Positions 7,646 to 16,207 of a DNA stretch of 35,919 nt are shown here, piece by piece. The translations under genes were made by a program, and so were the position numbers. The notes below the pieces were generated by a model. It was not told the origin of the DNA. It made no database searches and saw only the letters and a program-made list of their open reading frames with translations. Position 1 is the stretch's first letter. Each line of letters begins with the position of its first letter. Source of the DNA: Pseudonocardia sp. (GTDB taxonomy: Bacteria; Actinomycetota; Actinomycetes; Mycobacteriales; Pseudonocardiaceae); contig NZ_JAOPWR010000439.1 of NCBI RefSeq assembly GCF_025965585.1, positions 1 through 35,919 on the forward strand, read 5' to 3'.

Positions 7646-7727
7646 CACTACTTCACCCCGTCCAGCCGGGACTGGTACGGCCGGTACTCCCACTTCTGGC
7701 TCCCAGGTCGAGGGGAGGCCCCGCGGG

Positions 7728-9026
7728 TCAGTCCCGCGGCCGGGCCCGTTCCGCGACGGGCCGGTCCGTCGCCGTTCGGCCGTTGCCCGGTACCGGTGCG
7801 AGGACCGGGCGCTGCGGCATCCCGTACACGGCCCTGCTCGACGGCTCTCCCCGCCGGCGGGCGCGGTACCAGCGTCGTCCCGTATGGGCGATCCGCCGGG
7901 CCCTGCGCAGCACCGGGACCTGATTGGCGAGGTGCCTCTGATACCGCCACGGCCGTAGGGCCCCCCCGCGCCCGGCCATCGCGAAGCAGAACTCCACGGC
8001 GTCCCGGTCGGTGTAGCGGTCGATCTGTTCGAACCAGGCCATGCTCGAGCGCGCCGCCGCCTGCGCCTCGCGGATCCCTTCACGGCGCTCCAGGTCGTAG
8101 CGCTGCAGCGCGACGGGGACATCGGGGTGCTCGTAAAGGCTCTGGGCGAGGGCGATCGCGTCGAGTATCGCCAGCCGGGTTCCGGATCCGATCGTGAAAT
8201 GGGTGGTGTGCGCGGCGTCGCCCACGAGCACCACCCGGTCGTGATACCAGACCTCGTTGTTCACCTGCGTGAAACGCAGCCACCGGCCCGGCACGCCGCG
8301 CGACTGATTGATCAGCGAATGCCCGTCCAAGGCGGTGGAGAAGATCTTCTCCAGCATCCGCACGCCGTCCTCGACGTCGAGCGAGTCCAATCCCAGCCCC
8401 CGCCACGTCTGAGCCGTGCACTCGACGATGCAGGTGCTGATCCCGGCACTCGAGGGATATGCGTGGAACCAGACCCAACCGGCGGGCGTCTCCTCGAAGG
8501 CGAACACGAAACTGTCGAACACCTTGTCGGTGCCGAGCCATATGTAGGGGTTGTTGCCGGTGTCGACGGTGGTGCCGAAATGGTCGCCGTGCAACTGGCG
8601 CACCCGGCTGTTCGCCCCGTCGCACGCGACGACGAGGTCGGCGTCGGCGAACACGGAGAGGTCGTCGACGTCGCGGCGGTACTGGACGTCGACGCCGAGC
8701 CCGATCGCACGACGGGCGAGGATGTCGAGCATCGACGCCCGGCCCAGGCTGTATCCGTAACCGGGCAGATACGCCGTCTGCTCGCTACACAGGCGGAACT
8801 GCTGTTCCTGCCAGAGGGCGGACGCGGCACGCAGCTGACGCGCACTCTCCCGGTCGTTGCTGTAGAGGGAGTCCAGCAGGTTGTCCCAGTACACGACACC
8901 CCAGCCGTAGGTCGCGCCCGGTGGGTCCCGCTCGATGACGGTGATGTCGTGAGCGGAGTCGCGCAACTTCGCAGAGATGGCGAAGTAGAGCCCGGCGGGT
9001 CCACCACCGACGCAGACGATCCTCAT
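7728..9026 (-). CDS. FAD-dependent aromatic monooxygenase (VioD / salicylyl-CoA hydroxylase-like)
   Basis: A 432-aa group A flavoprotein monooxygenase. It starts with the FAD-binding GGGPAGLYFAISAK motif (residues 7-20), followed by an acidic ribose-binding ERDP and TYGWGVVYWDNLLD. Further on are the DG motif VVACDGANSRVRQL and the GD motif VVLVGDAAHTTHFTIGSGTR. The block NNPYIWLGTDKVFD, then FHAYP and CIVECT, is shared with VioD and the N-terminal half of salicylyl/anthraniloyl-CoA hydroxylases, so an indole- or aryl-CoA-type ring hydroxylation is likely. No ligase, reductase or pathway partner is nearby. A clear GGAAGGAG ribosome-binding site precedes the ATG. The last 45 residues are Arg/Pro-rich and look non-conserved. 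The AT-richer leader suggests acquisition by transfer. Confidence 0.9.
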   Translation of the reverse strand: MRIVCVGGGPAGLYFAISAKLRDSAHDITVIERDPPGATYGWGVVYWDNLLDSLYSNDRESARQLRAASALWQEQQFRLCSEQTAYLPGYGYSLGRASMLDILARRAIGLGVDVQYRRDVDDLSVFADADLVVACDGANSRVRQLHGDHFGTTVDTGNNPYIWLGTDKVFDSFVFAFEETPAGWVWFHAYPSSAGISTCIVECTAQTWRGLGLDSLDVEDGVRMLEKIFSTALDGHSLINQSRGVPGRWLRFTQVNNEVWYHDRVVLVGDAAHTTHFTIGSGTRLAILDAIALAQSLYEHPDVPVALQRYDLERREGIREAQAAARSSMAWFEQIDRYTDRDAVEFCFAMAGRGGALRPWRYQRHLANQVPVLRRARRIAHTGRRWYRARRRGEPSSRAVYGMPQRPVLAPVPGNGRTATDRPVAERARPRD

Positions 9027-9583
9027 GGGTTACTCCTTCCACCGCAAAGCGACGAGAGCCGTTGCACCCGGCCCGGTCCCGCGCGTCGCGGGAGTGGCGG
9101 GGGTGGTGCCGGTCGACGCACGGCCGGGGTGCTCGGCGTGGCGTCGCGCAGCGGAGCCTCCGGGTACCACATCGGATCCCGCTTCGCCCGGTCGAGAAGA
9201 TGACGCGGTGTCGTTTTCCGACCGAGGCGCTCTGATCGTCCCGGAAGAGCGCTGCGCATAATTGACCTTGTGCATAATCGACCCCCGGCCGACAACGCTA
9301 TCCCGTCCCCGTCGCCGAACACAACGCCGACCAGCCAGGCAACGCGTCTCACCATCATCAGCCGAGAGCACCGCCGAGAGGGGCACTCACAGCGGATACG
9401 GAGAATTCCACTACATCGACAGAAATAATCCGGCGCCCGGTCGTGACTCGACGCCGCCCGATGATATTCACCCATCGGCCTTTTCCGGAAGCTCACAGAC
9501 CCCCCGAACCACGGGTCCATGATCGTCTCTTCGTGCAGGGCCATGGACGTCGTACAGTCGGCGCGCGCTGCTCGCCGAAGCCG
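9027..9583. other. 557-base spacer without a supported gene
   Basis: No reading frame here resembles a known family on either strand. The stretch 9361-9480 has 46 A/T in 120 bases by my count, clearly richer than the coding DNA around it. It holds a two-copy direct repeat at 9253-9281. It is likely the promoter region of the monooxygenase, perhaps with remnants of inserted DNA. Confidence 0.6.
9253..9281. promoter_or_regulatory. 13-bp direct repeat upstream of the monooxygenase
   Basis: TGCGCATAATTGA (9253-9265) and TGTGCATAATCGA (9269-9281) agree at 11 of 13 positions with a period of 16 bases. The AT-rich cores stand out in this GC-rich DNA. They lie about 230 bases upstream of the monooxygenase ATG. 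A regulator binding site is possible; the regulator is unknown. Confidence 0.4.
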
Positions 9584-10261
9584 TCAGAAGTGGTGCAGGA
9601 GCTCCGGGAAGCGCTCCAGCGTGAGGACGTCGTCGGGCACCTCGTCGTGCTCCAGCACCCAGGTGTGTGCGTGCGGGATGAACACCGCACCCAGCCCGGC
9701 CTCGCGCGCCGGCACGATGTCGGACGCGGGCGAGTTGCCGATCATCCACGTGGACGCGGGCGTCAGGCCCTGCTCGGCCACGAGCGCACGGTAGGTGGAC
9801 ACCCGTTTCTCCGCGACGATGTGGACGCTGCGGAAGTGGTGGGCGAGGTCCGAGGCGTCGATCTTGCGCTGCTGCTCGGCGACCTGCCCCTTCGTCAGCA
9901 GCAGCAGGTCGTGGCGGGTGCCGAGCTCGGCGAGGGTCTCCGCGACGCCCGGCACGAGCTCGACGTCGTGGTTCACCAGCGCGGAGGCGAGGCCGGTGAT
10001 CTCGGCGCGCTCGGCGGCGGTGACCGGGCGCTCGCCGATCTTCTCGAACGCGTCGTGCAGGCTGCGCAGGAAGCTCGCGCTGCCGTGGCCGTGCACGGCG
10101 ACGTTGGCGCGCTCGACGTCGTCGAGCACCGCACGGATGGCCGCGCGGTCCAGCGTGGGGTGGGCCAGCCAGTCGAGATAGCTCTCCACCACGCGTTCGA
10201 AGAGGACGTTGTTCTCCCAGAGCGTGTCGTCGGCATCGAAGACCAGGCTCTGTCGCTGCAC
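9584..10261 (-). CDS. HAD-superfamily hydrolase
   Basis: A 225-aa haloacid-dehalogenase-fold hydrolase, probably a small-molecule phosphatase. Motif I is VFDADDTLW, with nucleophile D9 and acid D11. Motif II is LLLLTKGQ. The motif III lysine lies in the following helix (VAEKRVSTY). Motif IV is MIGNSPASDIVPA, followed by a typical GLGAVFIPHAHTW end. An all-helical cap lies between motifs I and II. The substrate is unknown. The GTG at 10261 is chosen because it directly precedes the conserved beta strand. It is divergent from the DUF4262 gene, with 54 bases between the starts. Confidence 0.88.
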   Translation of the reverse strand: MQRQSLVFDADDTLWENNVLFERVVESYLDWLAHPTLDRAAIRAVLDDVERANVAVHGHGSASFLRSLHDAFEKIGERPVTAAERAEITGLASALVNHDVELVPGVAETLAELGTRHDLLLLTKGQVAEQQRKIDASDLAHHFRSVHIVAEKRVSTYRALVAEQGLTPASTWMIGNSPASDIVPAREAGLGAVFIPHAHTWVLEHDEVPDDVLTLERFPELLHHF

Positions 10262-10315
10262 GGGCCGAACTCTAGGAGCCCGGAACTGTCGGTGCCCCCC
10301 TTTATCGTCGGCAGC

Positions 10316-10783
10316 ATGGACAGCCACGACGGCACGGAGCGCTTCACCCACCAGGTCGACCGGTACGACGCCTGGCAGCGCGAGACCATCCGCACCCATG
10401 GCTGGGCGCTGCAGGCCGTGCTGGGCACTTGCGACATCGACGATGGCGACTCACCGCCGTTCGTCTACACCGTCGGGCTCTCCGGGTTCGCCCACGCCGA
10501 GCTCATCCTGTTCGCCACGTCGCAGGCCACGGCCGCCACGGTGCTCAACGACCTCGGCGAGCTGGTGCGCTCCGGGCGGCGGCTGCACGCCGGCGAGAAG
10601 GTCCGCATCCCCAGCGGCACCGTGCACCTGCTGGCGTTCCCCGAGTCGGAGCACTGGCTGTTCGCGGCCAACGACCTCTACCGCATGCCCGATCGGCCGC
10701 CGGTGCCCGCGCTGCTCGTGGTGCCCGACGAGGACCTGATGGTCACCCCGGGGGAGGACAGGCCGTGCATCTTCTGCAGCTGA
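10316..10783 (+). CDS. DUF4262 domain protein
   Basis: A 155-aa soluble protein of the DUF4262 family. Recognisable features are the N-terminal HGWALQAVLG, the block PPFVYTVGLSGFAHAELILF, and LVRSGRRLHAGEKVRIPSGT with the ending EDLMVTPGEDRPCIFCS. The family has no established biochemical role. The gene stands alone, divergent from the HAD hydrolase and convergent with the SpoU methyltransferase, from which a short GC hairpin separates it. Confidence 0.85.
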   Translation: MDSHDGTERFTHQVDRYDAWQRETIRTHGWALQAVLGTCDIDDGDSPPFVYTVGLSGFAHAELILFATSQATAATVLNDLGELVRSGRRLHAGEKVRIPSGTVHLLAFPESEHWLFAANDLYRMPDRPPVPALLVVPDEDLMVTPGEDRPCIFCS

Positions 10784-10785
10784 GC

Positions 10786-10800
10786 GCCCCGGGCCGGGGC
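10786..10800. terminator. Short GC hairpin between convergent genes
   Basis: GCCCCG (10786-10791) pairs with CGGGGC (10795-10800) around a 3-base loop in the 24-base gap between the DUF4262 and SpoU stops. Position supports a shared terminator, but the stem is short and has no T-tract. Confidence 0.4.
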
Positions 10801-10807
10801 ACGGGCG

Positions 10808-11521
10808 TCACCAGGCGGTCGCGAGGTCCGCGTGCTGGCGGATCCACGCATGCATCGCGATGCCCGCCGCCACCCCCGCGTTGATCGAGCGGGTGGAGCC
10901 GAACTGCGCGATCGACACGGTCATGGCCGCCTCGGCGCGGGCCTCACCGGTCACGCCGGGGCCCTCCTGCCCGAACAGCAGCAGGCACTCCCGCGGCAGC
11001 ACGGCGGTCTCCAGCGGGCGCGCGTCCGGGGTGTTGTCCACCACCACCAGCGCCAGCCCGCGCGCGGCAGCGAACGCCGCGAGCCCCGCCACGTCCTCGT
11101 GGTGATGCACGGCCAGGTAGCGGTCGGTCACCATCGCGCCGCGCCGATTCCAGCGGCGCCGCCCCACGATGTGCACGCCGGCCGCCCCGAACGCGTTGGC
11201 GGTGCGCACCACGGTGCCGATGTTGTGGTCGTGACCGAAGTTCTCGATCGCCACGTGGAACGGGTGGGCGCGGGCGGCCAGGTGGGCGGCCACGGCGTCG
11301 CGTCGCCAGTAGCGGTAGGCGTCCACCACGTTGCGGGTGTCGCCGTGCTCGAGCAGCTCGGGGTCGTAGCGGTCGTCGGCGGGCCAGGCCGCGTGCCCTC
11401 CCGGCCAGGGGCCGACCCCCACCTGCCCGGGCACGGCCCACTCACTGGGTCCGCCGCCGTCGTCGGTGCGGCCCGGGTCGCAGTCCGTGCCTCCAGCGGT
11501 GCCGTGCGCGTCCTCGTTCAC
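10808..11521 (-). CDS. TrmH/SpoU family RNA 2'-O-methyltransferase
   Basis: A 237-aa S-adenosylmethionine-dependent methyltransferase of the SPOUT (trefoil-knot) class acting on the 2'-OH of tRNA or rRNA. Motif 1 is NIGTVVRTANAFGAAGVHIV with its conserved Asn and Arg. Motif 2 is LLLFGQEGPGVT. Motif 3 is SIAQFGSTRSINAGVAAGIA; together these form the knot and SAM site. The first 75 residues are a low-complexity Gly/Asp/Pro extension with no motif. The start is GTG at 11521, but a later start is possible. The M. tuberculosis counterpart near pyrE is Rv0380c (from memory). Confidence 0.92.
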   Translation of the reverse strand: MNEDAHGTAGGTDCDPGRTDDGGGPSEWAVPGQVGVGPWPGGHAAWPADDRYDPELLEHGDTRNVVDAYRYWRRDAVAAHLAARAHPFHVAIENFGHDHNIGTVVRTANAFGAAGVHIVGRRRWNRRGAMVTDRYLAVHHHEDVAGLAAFAAARGLALVVVDNTPDARPLETAVLPRECLLLFGQEGPGVTGEARAEAAMTVSIAQFGSTRSINAGVAAGIAMHAWIRQHADLATAW

Positions 11522-11566
11522 CAGGGCGATGATGCCCTGCCCCCGCCCGGCCGCCCTCCGGCCGTC

Positions 11567-11633
11567 ATGATCGCCGCGACACGCACCTCCGCGTCCCGGT
11601 GAGGACGCTCCCGTGCCGCCTCGCGGCGATCAT
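11567..11633. terminator. Nested inverted repeat after the FtsH-like gene
   Basis: A 13-bp arm (11567-11579, ATGATCGCCGCGA) is repeated inverted and perfectly at 11621-11633, three bases beyond the FtsH-like stop. Inside the 41-base loop is a second hairpin, GCGTCC (11591-11596) with GGACGC (11603-11608). The structure could terminate the lipoprotein/FtsH-like operon and insulate the SpoU gene. Confidence 0.6.
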
Positions 11634-11636
11634 CGG

Positions 11637-14039
11637 CTACCGCGGCTCGTGCGCCACCGATGCGGCCGCGTCGGCCTCGTTCGGCAGGTGGCCGCCCGCC
11701 GGCAGCGACAACGACACCGGCGAGTGGCCGCGATGGGCCCCGGCCGCGGCCGCGTGGTACTCCTCCAGCCGGGCCACGAAGCCCGGCTGGAAGTACGCCG
11801 TGCCGTCCACGGTGATGCCTTTGCGCCCCTCGAGCACGGCCTCGATGTCGTCGCCGGTGAGGGTCTTGTGGGTCTCCAGCGCGTGGGCGATGGCGAGCAC
11901 GCCGGCGCGGTTGTCGCGCAGGATCGCCTCGGCCTTCTCCAGCAGCTCCGACAGCTGGTCCTCGATGCGGTCGGCCAGCGCCGCGCGCAGCACCTTCTCG
12001 GTGCTCTCACCCTTGGGCGGCCCACCGCGGCCGCCACCGGGGCTGCCCACCTCGAGCCGCCGGGCCGTGGAGTAGGACGACACCGTCGAGCCCATGCCCC
12101 AGTAGCCCTCCATGAACGACGCCACGGCGGTGGCCGACTCCAGGTCGCCCGAGACACCCGACGAGGAGTCGCCGTCGAAGAACATCCGCTCGCCGGCCAG
12201 CGACGCGAGAGAGACGAGGATGTCGGCCACGTACTCCGAACGCCAGCGTGTGAACTGGTCCTCCGGCGGGATGCTCGCGACCATGCCGAGGTAGTCGCTG
12301 CCCTTCTCGATGGTGGCCAGGTCGATCTCCATGTGCCGGCGCGTGCGGTATGCCACCACGGCGTGGCAGGCCTCGTGCACGGCGACGGCGTGCCGCTCGC
12401 GCTCGATGTACTCGACGTCCTCGGGCGGCCCGAGGTCCTTGAGCTGCTTGGCCCGCATCACGTCCTTCCACGTGATGACCTCCCGGCCGTCCCGGATGGC
12501 GATGATCAGCGACTCGTTGACGAGGTCCTTGATCGTGGCACCGGTGGCATACGGGGTGATGGTGGCGAGCTTGTCGAGCTGCTCGGCCTCGAGCTCGTGG
12601 GTCACCTTGTCGAAGTAGCCCTCGTAGGTGCGGATGCGGCCGGCCTTGCTCGGGTACCCGACGCGGTAGATGCGGTCGATGCGGCCGGGGCGCAGCAGCG
12701 CCTCGTCGAGGGCCTCGGGCATGTTCGTGGCCATCATGACGAGGATGCGGTACTTGGGCGGCGGCTTCGGCCGCATGCCGAGTGCGCGCCGGCCGAGGCG
12801 GTTGACGATGCCGCGCGGCTTCTTCAGGCCCGAGAGCTCGGCGAGCAGGGCCTGCAGGGTGCCCATGTCGCCGCCACCCATGCCGCCGCCACCCATGACG
12901 AAGCGGCTGCGCCCGGCAGCGATCGGCTCCTGCGTGGTCTGCATCGCGGAGCGCGTCAGCAGCGAGCGGGTGTCGTCCGACAGGTAGGAGAAGCCGTGGC
13001 AGCCCGCGCTCTGGAACGGCGCCGCGGCGCCCGTCCCGCGCGCGCCGCCGGGCCCGGTCTGGGCGAGAGCGCCGCGGTTGCCCAGAGCGTCGGCCTCGTC
13101 GAAGAACACGATCACGCCGCCGTAGCGCAGCGCGAGCCTGCGCAGCTTCCGGAACAGTGACTTGACCTTGAGGATCCCGATGCCCATGAACATGTTCGTG
13201 AACGCGCCGGGGTCGACGAAGACGTAGGGCTTGCCCGTCTCACCGGCCACGGCCTCCGCCATCAGGGTCTTGCCGGTGCCGGGTGGCCCCCACAGCAGCA
13301 GACCGGACGGCACGTAACCGCCCTTGGCCTCGATCTCCTCGGGGTTCTCCAGGAAGACGATGTTCTCCTTGACCCGCTCCACCACGTGGTCCTGGCCCCA
13401 GACGTCCTTGAAGCGCGTCGTGATGTCGTCGGGGTAGTAGGTCTCCATCCCACCGCGGGAGAGCAGCCAGAACAGCCCGATGAACTGGAACGCGATGAAG
13501 AAGAACGCGAACGCGAGCTGCGCGATCAGCGGCAGCGCCTGGTAGAGCAGCGCAGGCGCCTGGAAGATCGCCAGCACCGGCGAGGTGTCGAGGACCTGCC
13601 CGGCCACGACCGCGACGAGCACCAGGAACAGCACGACCTTGATCACGCGGGCGAGCCGGAAGCGCGTCCAGTCGGAGAACTTCCGACGCAGCGCGCGGTC
13701 GGTGCCGCCGAAGACCTTCTGCGTCCAGAACCGGTGGTAACGCGGCGAGCGCTCGCTGACCAGGAAGTGGATCTGGCGCAGCAGCTCGAGCCCGGCGAGC
13801 CACAGCAGCCACTGGGAGTCCCGCAGCTGGATCACCGCGGCGTCGGAGAACGGCAGGATCGGGTTGTCGGCCATCGACCCCCAGACGACGACGAACCACG
13901 CGAGGACGAACAGGAGGATCAGGCGGGTGCGCGCCCACAGCGACATGGGCTTGCGGGTGGCCTGGTTCTTCGGGTGCGGCGGCTCGTCGGGAGGCGTGAG
14001 GCCCTCGTGCGGCGGGGTGGTGTCGACCGGAGCGGTCAT
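11637..14039 (-). CDS. FtsH-like membrane AAA+ zinc metalloprotease
   Basis: An 800-aa protein. The N-terminal 230 residues hold about three membrane segments (LWARTRLILLFVLAWFVVVW, ARVIKVVLFLVLVAVVAG, and LAFAFFFIAFQFIGLFWLL). The AAA+ domain has Walker A GPPGTGKT (about 250-257), Walker B VIVFFDEAD (309-317) and second-region-of-homology RPGRIDR (about 450). The M41 protease domain has HEACH (555-559), a full HExxH zinc motif, and an Asp in VSGDLESA as likely third ligand. So it should unfold and degrade membrane-associated substrates. Unlike normal FtsH it has a Gly/Ala-rich insertion of about 70 residues after Walker B (about 323-393) and a basic insertion before MMATNMPEALDEALLRPGR. Its ATG overlaps the lipoprotein stop (ATGA). 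It is probably a specialised paralogue rather than housekeeping FtsH. Confidence 0.9.
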   Translation of the reverse strand: MTAPVDTTPPHEGLTPPDEPPHPKNQATRKPMSLWARTRLILLFVLAWFVVVWGSMADNPILPFSDAAVIQLRDSQWLLWLAGLELLRQIHFLVSERSPRYHRFWTQKVFGGTDRALRRKFSDWTRFRLARVIKVVLFLVLVAVVAGQVLDTSPVLAIFQAPALLYQALPLIAQLAFAFFFIAFQFIGLFWLLSRGGMETYYPDDITTRFKDVWGQDHVVERVKENIVFLENPEEIEAKGGYVPSGLLLWGPPGTGKTLMAEAVAGETGKPYVFVDPGAFTNMFMGIGILKVKSLFRKLRRLALRYGGVIVFFDEADALGNRGALAQTGPGGARGTGAAAPFQSAGCHGFSYLSDDTRSLLTRSAMQTTQEPIAAGRSRFVMGGGGMGGGDMGTLQALLAELSGLKKPRGIVNRLGRRALGMRPKPPPKYRILVMMATNMPEALDEALLRPGRIDRIYRVGYPSKAGRIRTYEGYFDKVTHELEAEQLDKLATITPYATGATIKDLVNESLIIAIRDGREVITWKDVMRAKQLKDLGPPEDVEYIERERHAVAVHEACHAVVAYRTRRHMEIDLATIEKGSDYLGMVASIPPEDQFTRWRSEYVADILVSLASLAGERMFFDGDSSSGVSGDLESATAVASFMEGYWGMGSTVSSYSTARRLEVGSPGGGRGGPPKGESTEKVLRAALADRIEDQLSELLEKAEAILRDNRAGVLAIAHALETHKTLTGDDIEAVLEGRKGITVDGTAYFQPGFVARLEEYHAAAAGAHRGHSPVSLSLPAGGHLPNEADAAASVAHEPR

Positions 14040-14719
14040 GGCTTCTCCCGGACGGTGAAGGACGAGACCACGGTGCTGATCTCCTTCTGTTGCTGCATGT
14101 AGCACTCCGTGGAGCAGCGGACGAAGAACATGTAGACCTTGCTGGCGTCGTCGTTGACGTAGACGGTCTGGTCGAACATCTGCGGCGGCCCGCCTGCGAT
14201 GCTGTAGCGGAAGACGTCGTGGACCCCACGCACGCCGCTACCGGGGGTCAGCACGTCGTCGGTGAACAGCTGGAAGTCGTTCAGCCCCGACGACGGGTCG
14301 GCGACGGCCGACTGCCGCGCCGTCGGCGAGACCGGGAAGAACAGGTCACGCAGCTTGTCGAGCGAGAACTGCCCGCGGACGGACTCGGGGTTGTCCTTCA
14401 CCCCGACGAGCAAGGCGGGCACCGAGGCGTCCGTGCCCAGCAGGTGCTGCAGCGACGGCGGGACTGCGGCGTCGTAGCCGGCCAGCCAGAGCCCCTGGGC
14501 GGAGGCCGAGAACGCGGGATCGAGGCCGAAGGCCCCCTCGAGCGACTTCTGGTCGATCGCCTGCCAGGAGGTGGGCACCTTGAGGTAGGTGTGGTCGCTC
14601 GCGTTCGTGACATAGGTGAACTGCGGCGAGGCACAACCGGTGAGCAGCACGGCCGCGACCACCAGAATCACCCATGCACCCGCGCTACGACGTGCACCCC
14701 CACCAGCCCGGACCGTCAT
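14036..14719 (-). CDS. Lipoprotein coupled to the FtsH-like protease
   Basis: A 227-aa predicted lipoprotein. After a basic N-terminus, the hydrophobic stretch AWVILVVAAVLLTGC (about 15-29) ends in a lipobox (LTGC) with C29 as the lipidated cysteine. The mature protein opens ASPQFTYVTNASDHTYLKVP and has two further cysteines in VRCSTECYMQ near the C-terminus that could form a disulfide. No known domain is recognised; the layout recalls small substrate-binding or adaptor lipoproteins outside the membrane. Its stop overlaps the ATG of the FtsH-like protease, so the two are translated together and may form one complex. GGGAGGGCGG precedes the ATG as ribosome-binding site. Confidence 0.85.
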   Translation of the reverse strand: MTVRAGGGARRSAGAWVILVVAAVLLTGCASPQFTYVTNASDHTYLKVPTSWQAIDQKSLEGAFGLDPAFSASAQGLWLAGYDAAVPPSLQHLLGTDASVPALLVGVKDNPESVRGQFSLDKLRDLFFPVSPTARQSAVADPSSGLNDFQLFTDDVLTPGSGVRGVHDVFRYSIAGGPPQMFDQTVYVNDDASKVYMFFVRCSTECYMQQQKEISTVVSSFTVREKP

Positions 14720-14838
14720 CCGCCCTCCCGCCGTGACCTATCCGTGACAACCGAGTATGCGGTACGGACTGGTCCTGCGAATGGGCCGAATCGGTTGCGA
14801 GCAAGTTTCGGCCTGCCGAGGGGCGCCGCGCTTCTCGT

Positions 14839-15408
14839 TCAGCCCAGGCCGACATCCGCCAGTCCGAGCAGCGCACGATAAGGCACCCCCTCGGCCTCGA
14901 TGATCTCCCTCGCACCCGTGTCGCGGTCCACCACGGTGGCCACGCCGACGACCGTGGCGCCCGCCTCCCGGGCCGCTCGCACGGCGGTGAGCGGGGACGC
15001 GCCGGTGGTGGAGGTGTCCTCCACGACGAGCACGCGGCGGCCACTGATGTCGGGGCCCTCGATGAGGCGCTGCATGCCGTGCTGCTTGGTGGCCTTGCGT
15101 ACCACGAACGCGTCGACGGGCGGCACGCCGGGATCGGCCAGGCTCTCGGCCGCGGCGGCGTGCAGCACCGCACTCGCCACCGGGTCGGCGCCCAGCGTGA
15201 GCCCACCCACGGCGTCGTACGTCCAGTCGGCGGTGAGCACCCGCAGCAACCGCCCGACCAGCGGTGCGGCCCGGTGCTCGAGCGTCACGCGGCGCAGGTC
15301 GACGTAGTAGTCGGCCTCCGCGCCCGACGACAGCGTCACCTTGCCGTGCACCACCCCGAGCTCCCGGACGAGCGCCGCGAGCTCCTCGCGGTCCCCGTGG
15401 GCGCTCAT
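14839..15408 (-). CDS. pyrE: Orotate phosphoribosyltransferase
   Basis: A 189-aa enzyme that joins orotate to PRPP to give orotidine-5'-phosphate, the fifth step of de novo UMP synthesis. The PRPP-binding loop reads [11 protein letters not shown] (about 127-137). Upstream are the substrate region [18 protein letters not shown] and the catalytic flexible loop [16 protein letters not shown] (about 103-118), with its expected basic residues. The length is typical of actinobacterial PyrE. The ATG at 15408 overlaps the stop of the upstream SDR (ATGA), so the two are coupled. Other pyr genes are not in the window, which fits the isolated pyrE location known in mycobacteria. Confidence 0.95.
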   Translation of the reverse strand: MSAHGDREELAALVRELGVVHGKVTLSSGAEADYYVDLRRVTLEHRAAPLVGRLLRVLTADWTYDAVGGLTLGADPVASAVLHAAAAESLADPGVPPVDAFVVRKATKQHGMQRLIEGPDISGRRVLVVEDTSTTGASPLTAVRAAREAGATVVGVATVVDRDTGAREIIEAEGVPYRALLGLADVGLG

Positions 15409-16178
15409 GTGCGGTTCCGGTCGCCGAGGGCCATCAGCCGTCGGACCAGCGGGCGCGGCAACAGGTCCACGGCCGCCACGATCGCCTTGTACTGCCGGCT
15501 CGGCACCGACACCACCTTCCCCTTCGCGAGATCGGACAGGCAGTCCTCGACCACCCGTGCGGCGTCCAGCCACAGTGGCCCGGTGCGCGCGCCGACGTCG
15601 AGCCCGGCCCGCTCGTGGAACTCGGTGCGGACGAAGCCGGGGCAGAGCGCCATGGCCCGTACCCCCGTCCCCTCCAGGGAGGTCGCCACGCCCTCGGTGA
15701 ACGAGGTGACCCACGCCTTGTCGGCACCGTAGGTGGAGCCCCGGCCGGCGAGGAACCCCGCCACGCTGGAGACGTTGACCACCGCGCCGCGCCTGCGGTC
15801 GACCATCCCGGGCAGCACCGCCCTGGTCAGCTGCAGCACGGTCGTGACGTTGACGTCGAGCTGGTGCTGCAGGGCGTCGGGCCCGAGTTCGAGGAAGCCC
15901 CCGCCCATCGTGAGGCCGGCGTTGTTGACGAGCATGTCGACGGGCGCCACGTCCGGGTTCGACAGCCGCGCGGCCACCCGGGCGCGCTCGTCGGGGACCG
16001 CGAGGTCGGCGGGCAGCACCTCGACCGACACCCCGCGCCCGCGGGCCACCTCGGCCGACGCCTCGAGGCGTTCCCGGTTGCGGGCGACCAGCACGAGGTC
16101 GCGGCCGTCGGCGGCGAGGCGGGTGACGAAGGCGGCGCCGATGCCCGCTGTGGCTCCGGTGATCAGGGCGGTGGGCAC
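15405..16178 (-). CDS. Short-chain dehydrogenase/reductase (SDR)
   Basis: A 257-aa classical SDR. The cofactor motif is TGATAGIG (7-14), NNAG is at 85-88, the catalytic serine lies in NVSS near 137, and Y150/K154 form YGADK. Basic residues after the second strand (ARNRERL) favour NADPH. The C-terminus, with [20 protein letters not shown], resembles the 17-beta-hydroxysteroid-dehydrogenase-12/DltE-like group, but the substrate cannot be assigned. The start is GTG at 16178. Its stop overlaps the pyrE start; 29 bases separate it from the membrane protein gene upstream, so all three are probably one operon. Confidence 0.93.
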   Translation of the reverse strand: MPTALITGATAGIGAAFVTRLAADGRDLVLVARNRERLEASAEVARGRGVSVEVLPADLAVPDERARVAARLSNPDVAPVDMLVNNAGLTMGGGFLELGPDALQHQLDVNVTTVLQLTRAVLPGMVDRRRGAVVNVSSVAGFLAGRGSTYGADKAWVTSFTEGVATSLEGTGVRAMALCPGFVRTEFHERAGLDVGARTGPLWLDAARVVEDCLSDLAKGKVVSVPSRQYKAIVAAVDLLPRPLVRRLMALGDRNRT

Positions 16179-16207
16179 GACATGACCCTAGTGAGCGATG
16201 CCCTCGT

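Noticed and set aside
9023..9544. Minus-strand open frame upstream of the monooxygenase
   Set aside because: No conserved pattern, overlaps the monooxygenase ribosome-binding site, and lies in AT-richer, probably non-coding DNA.
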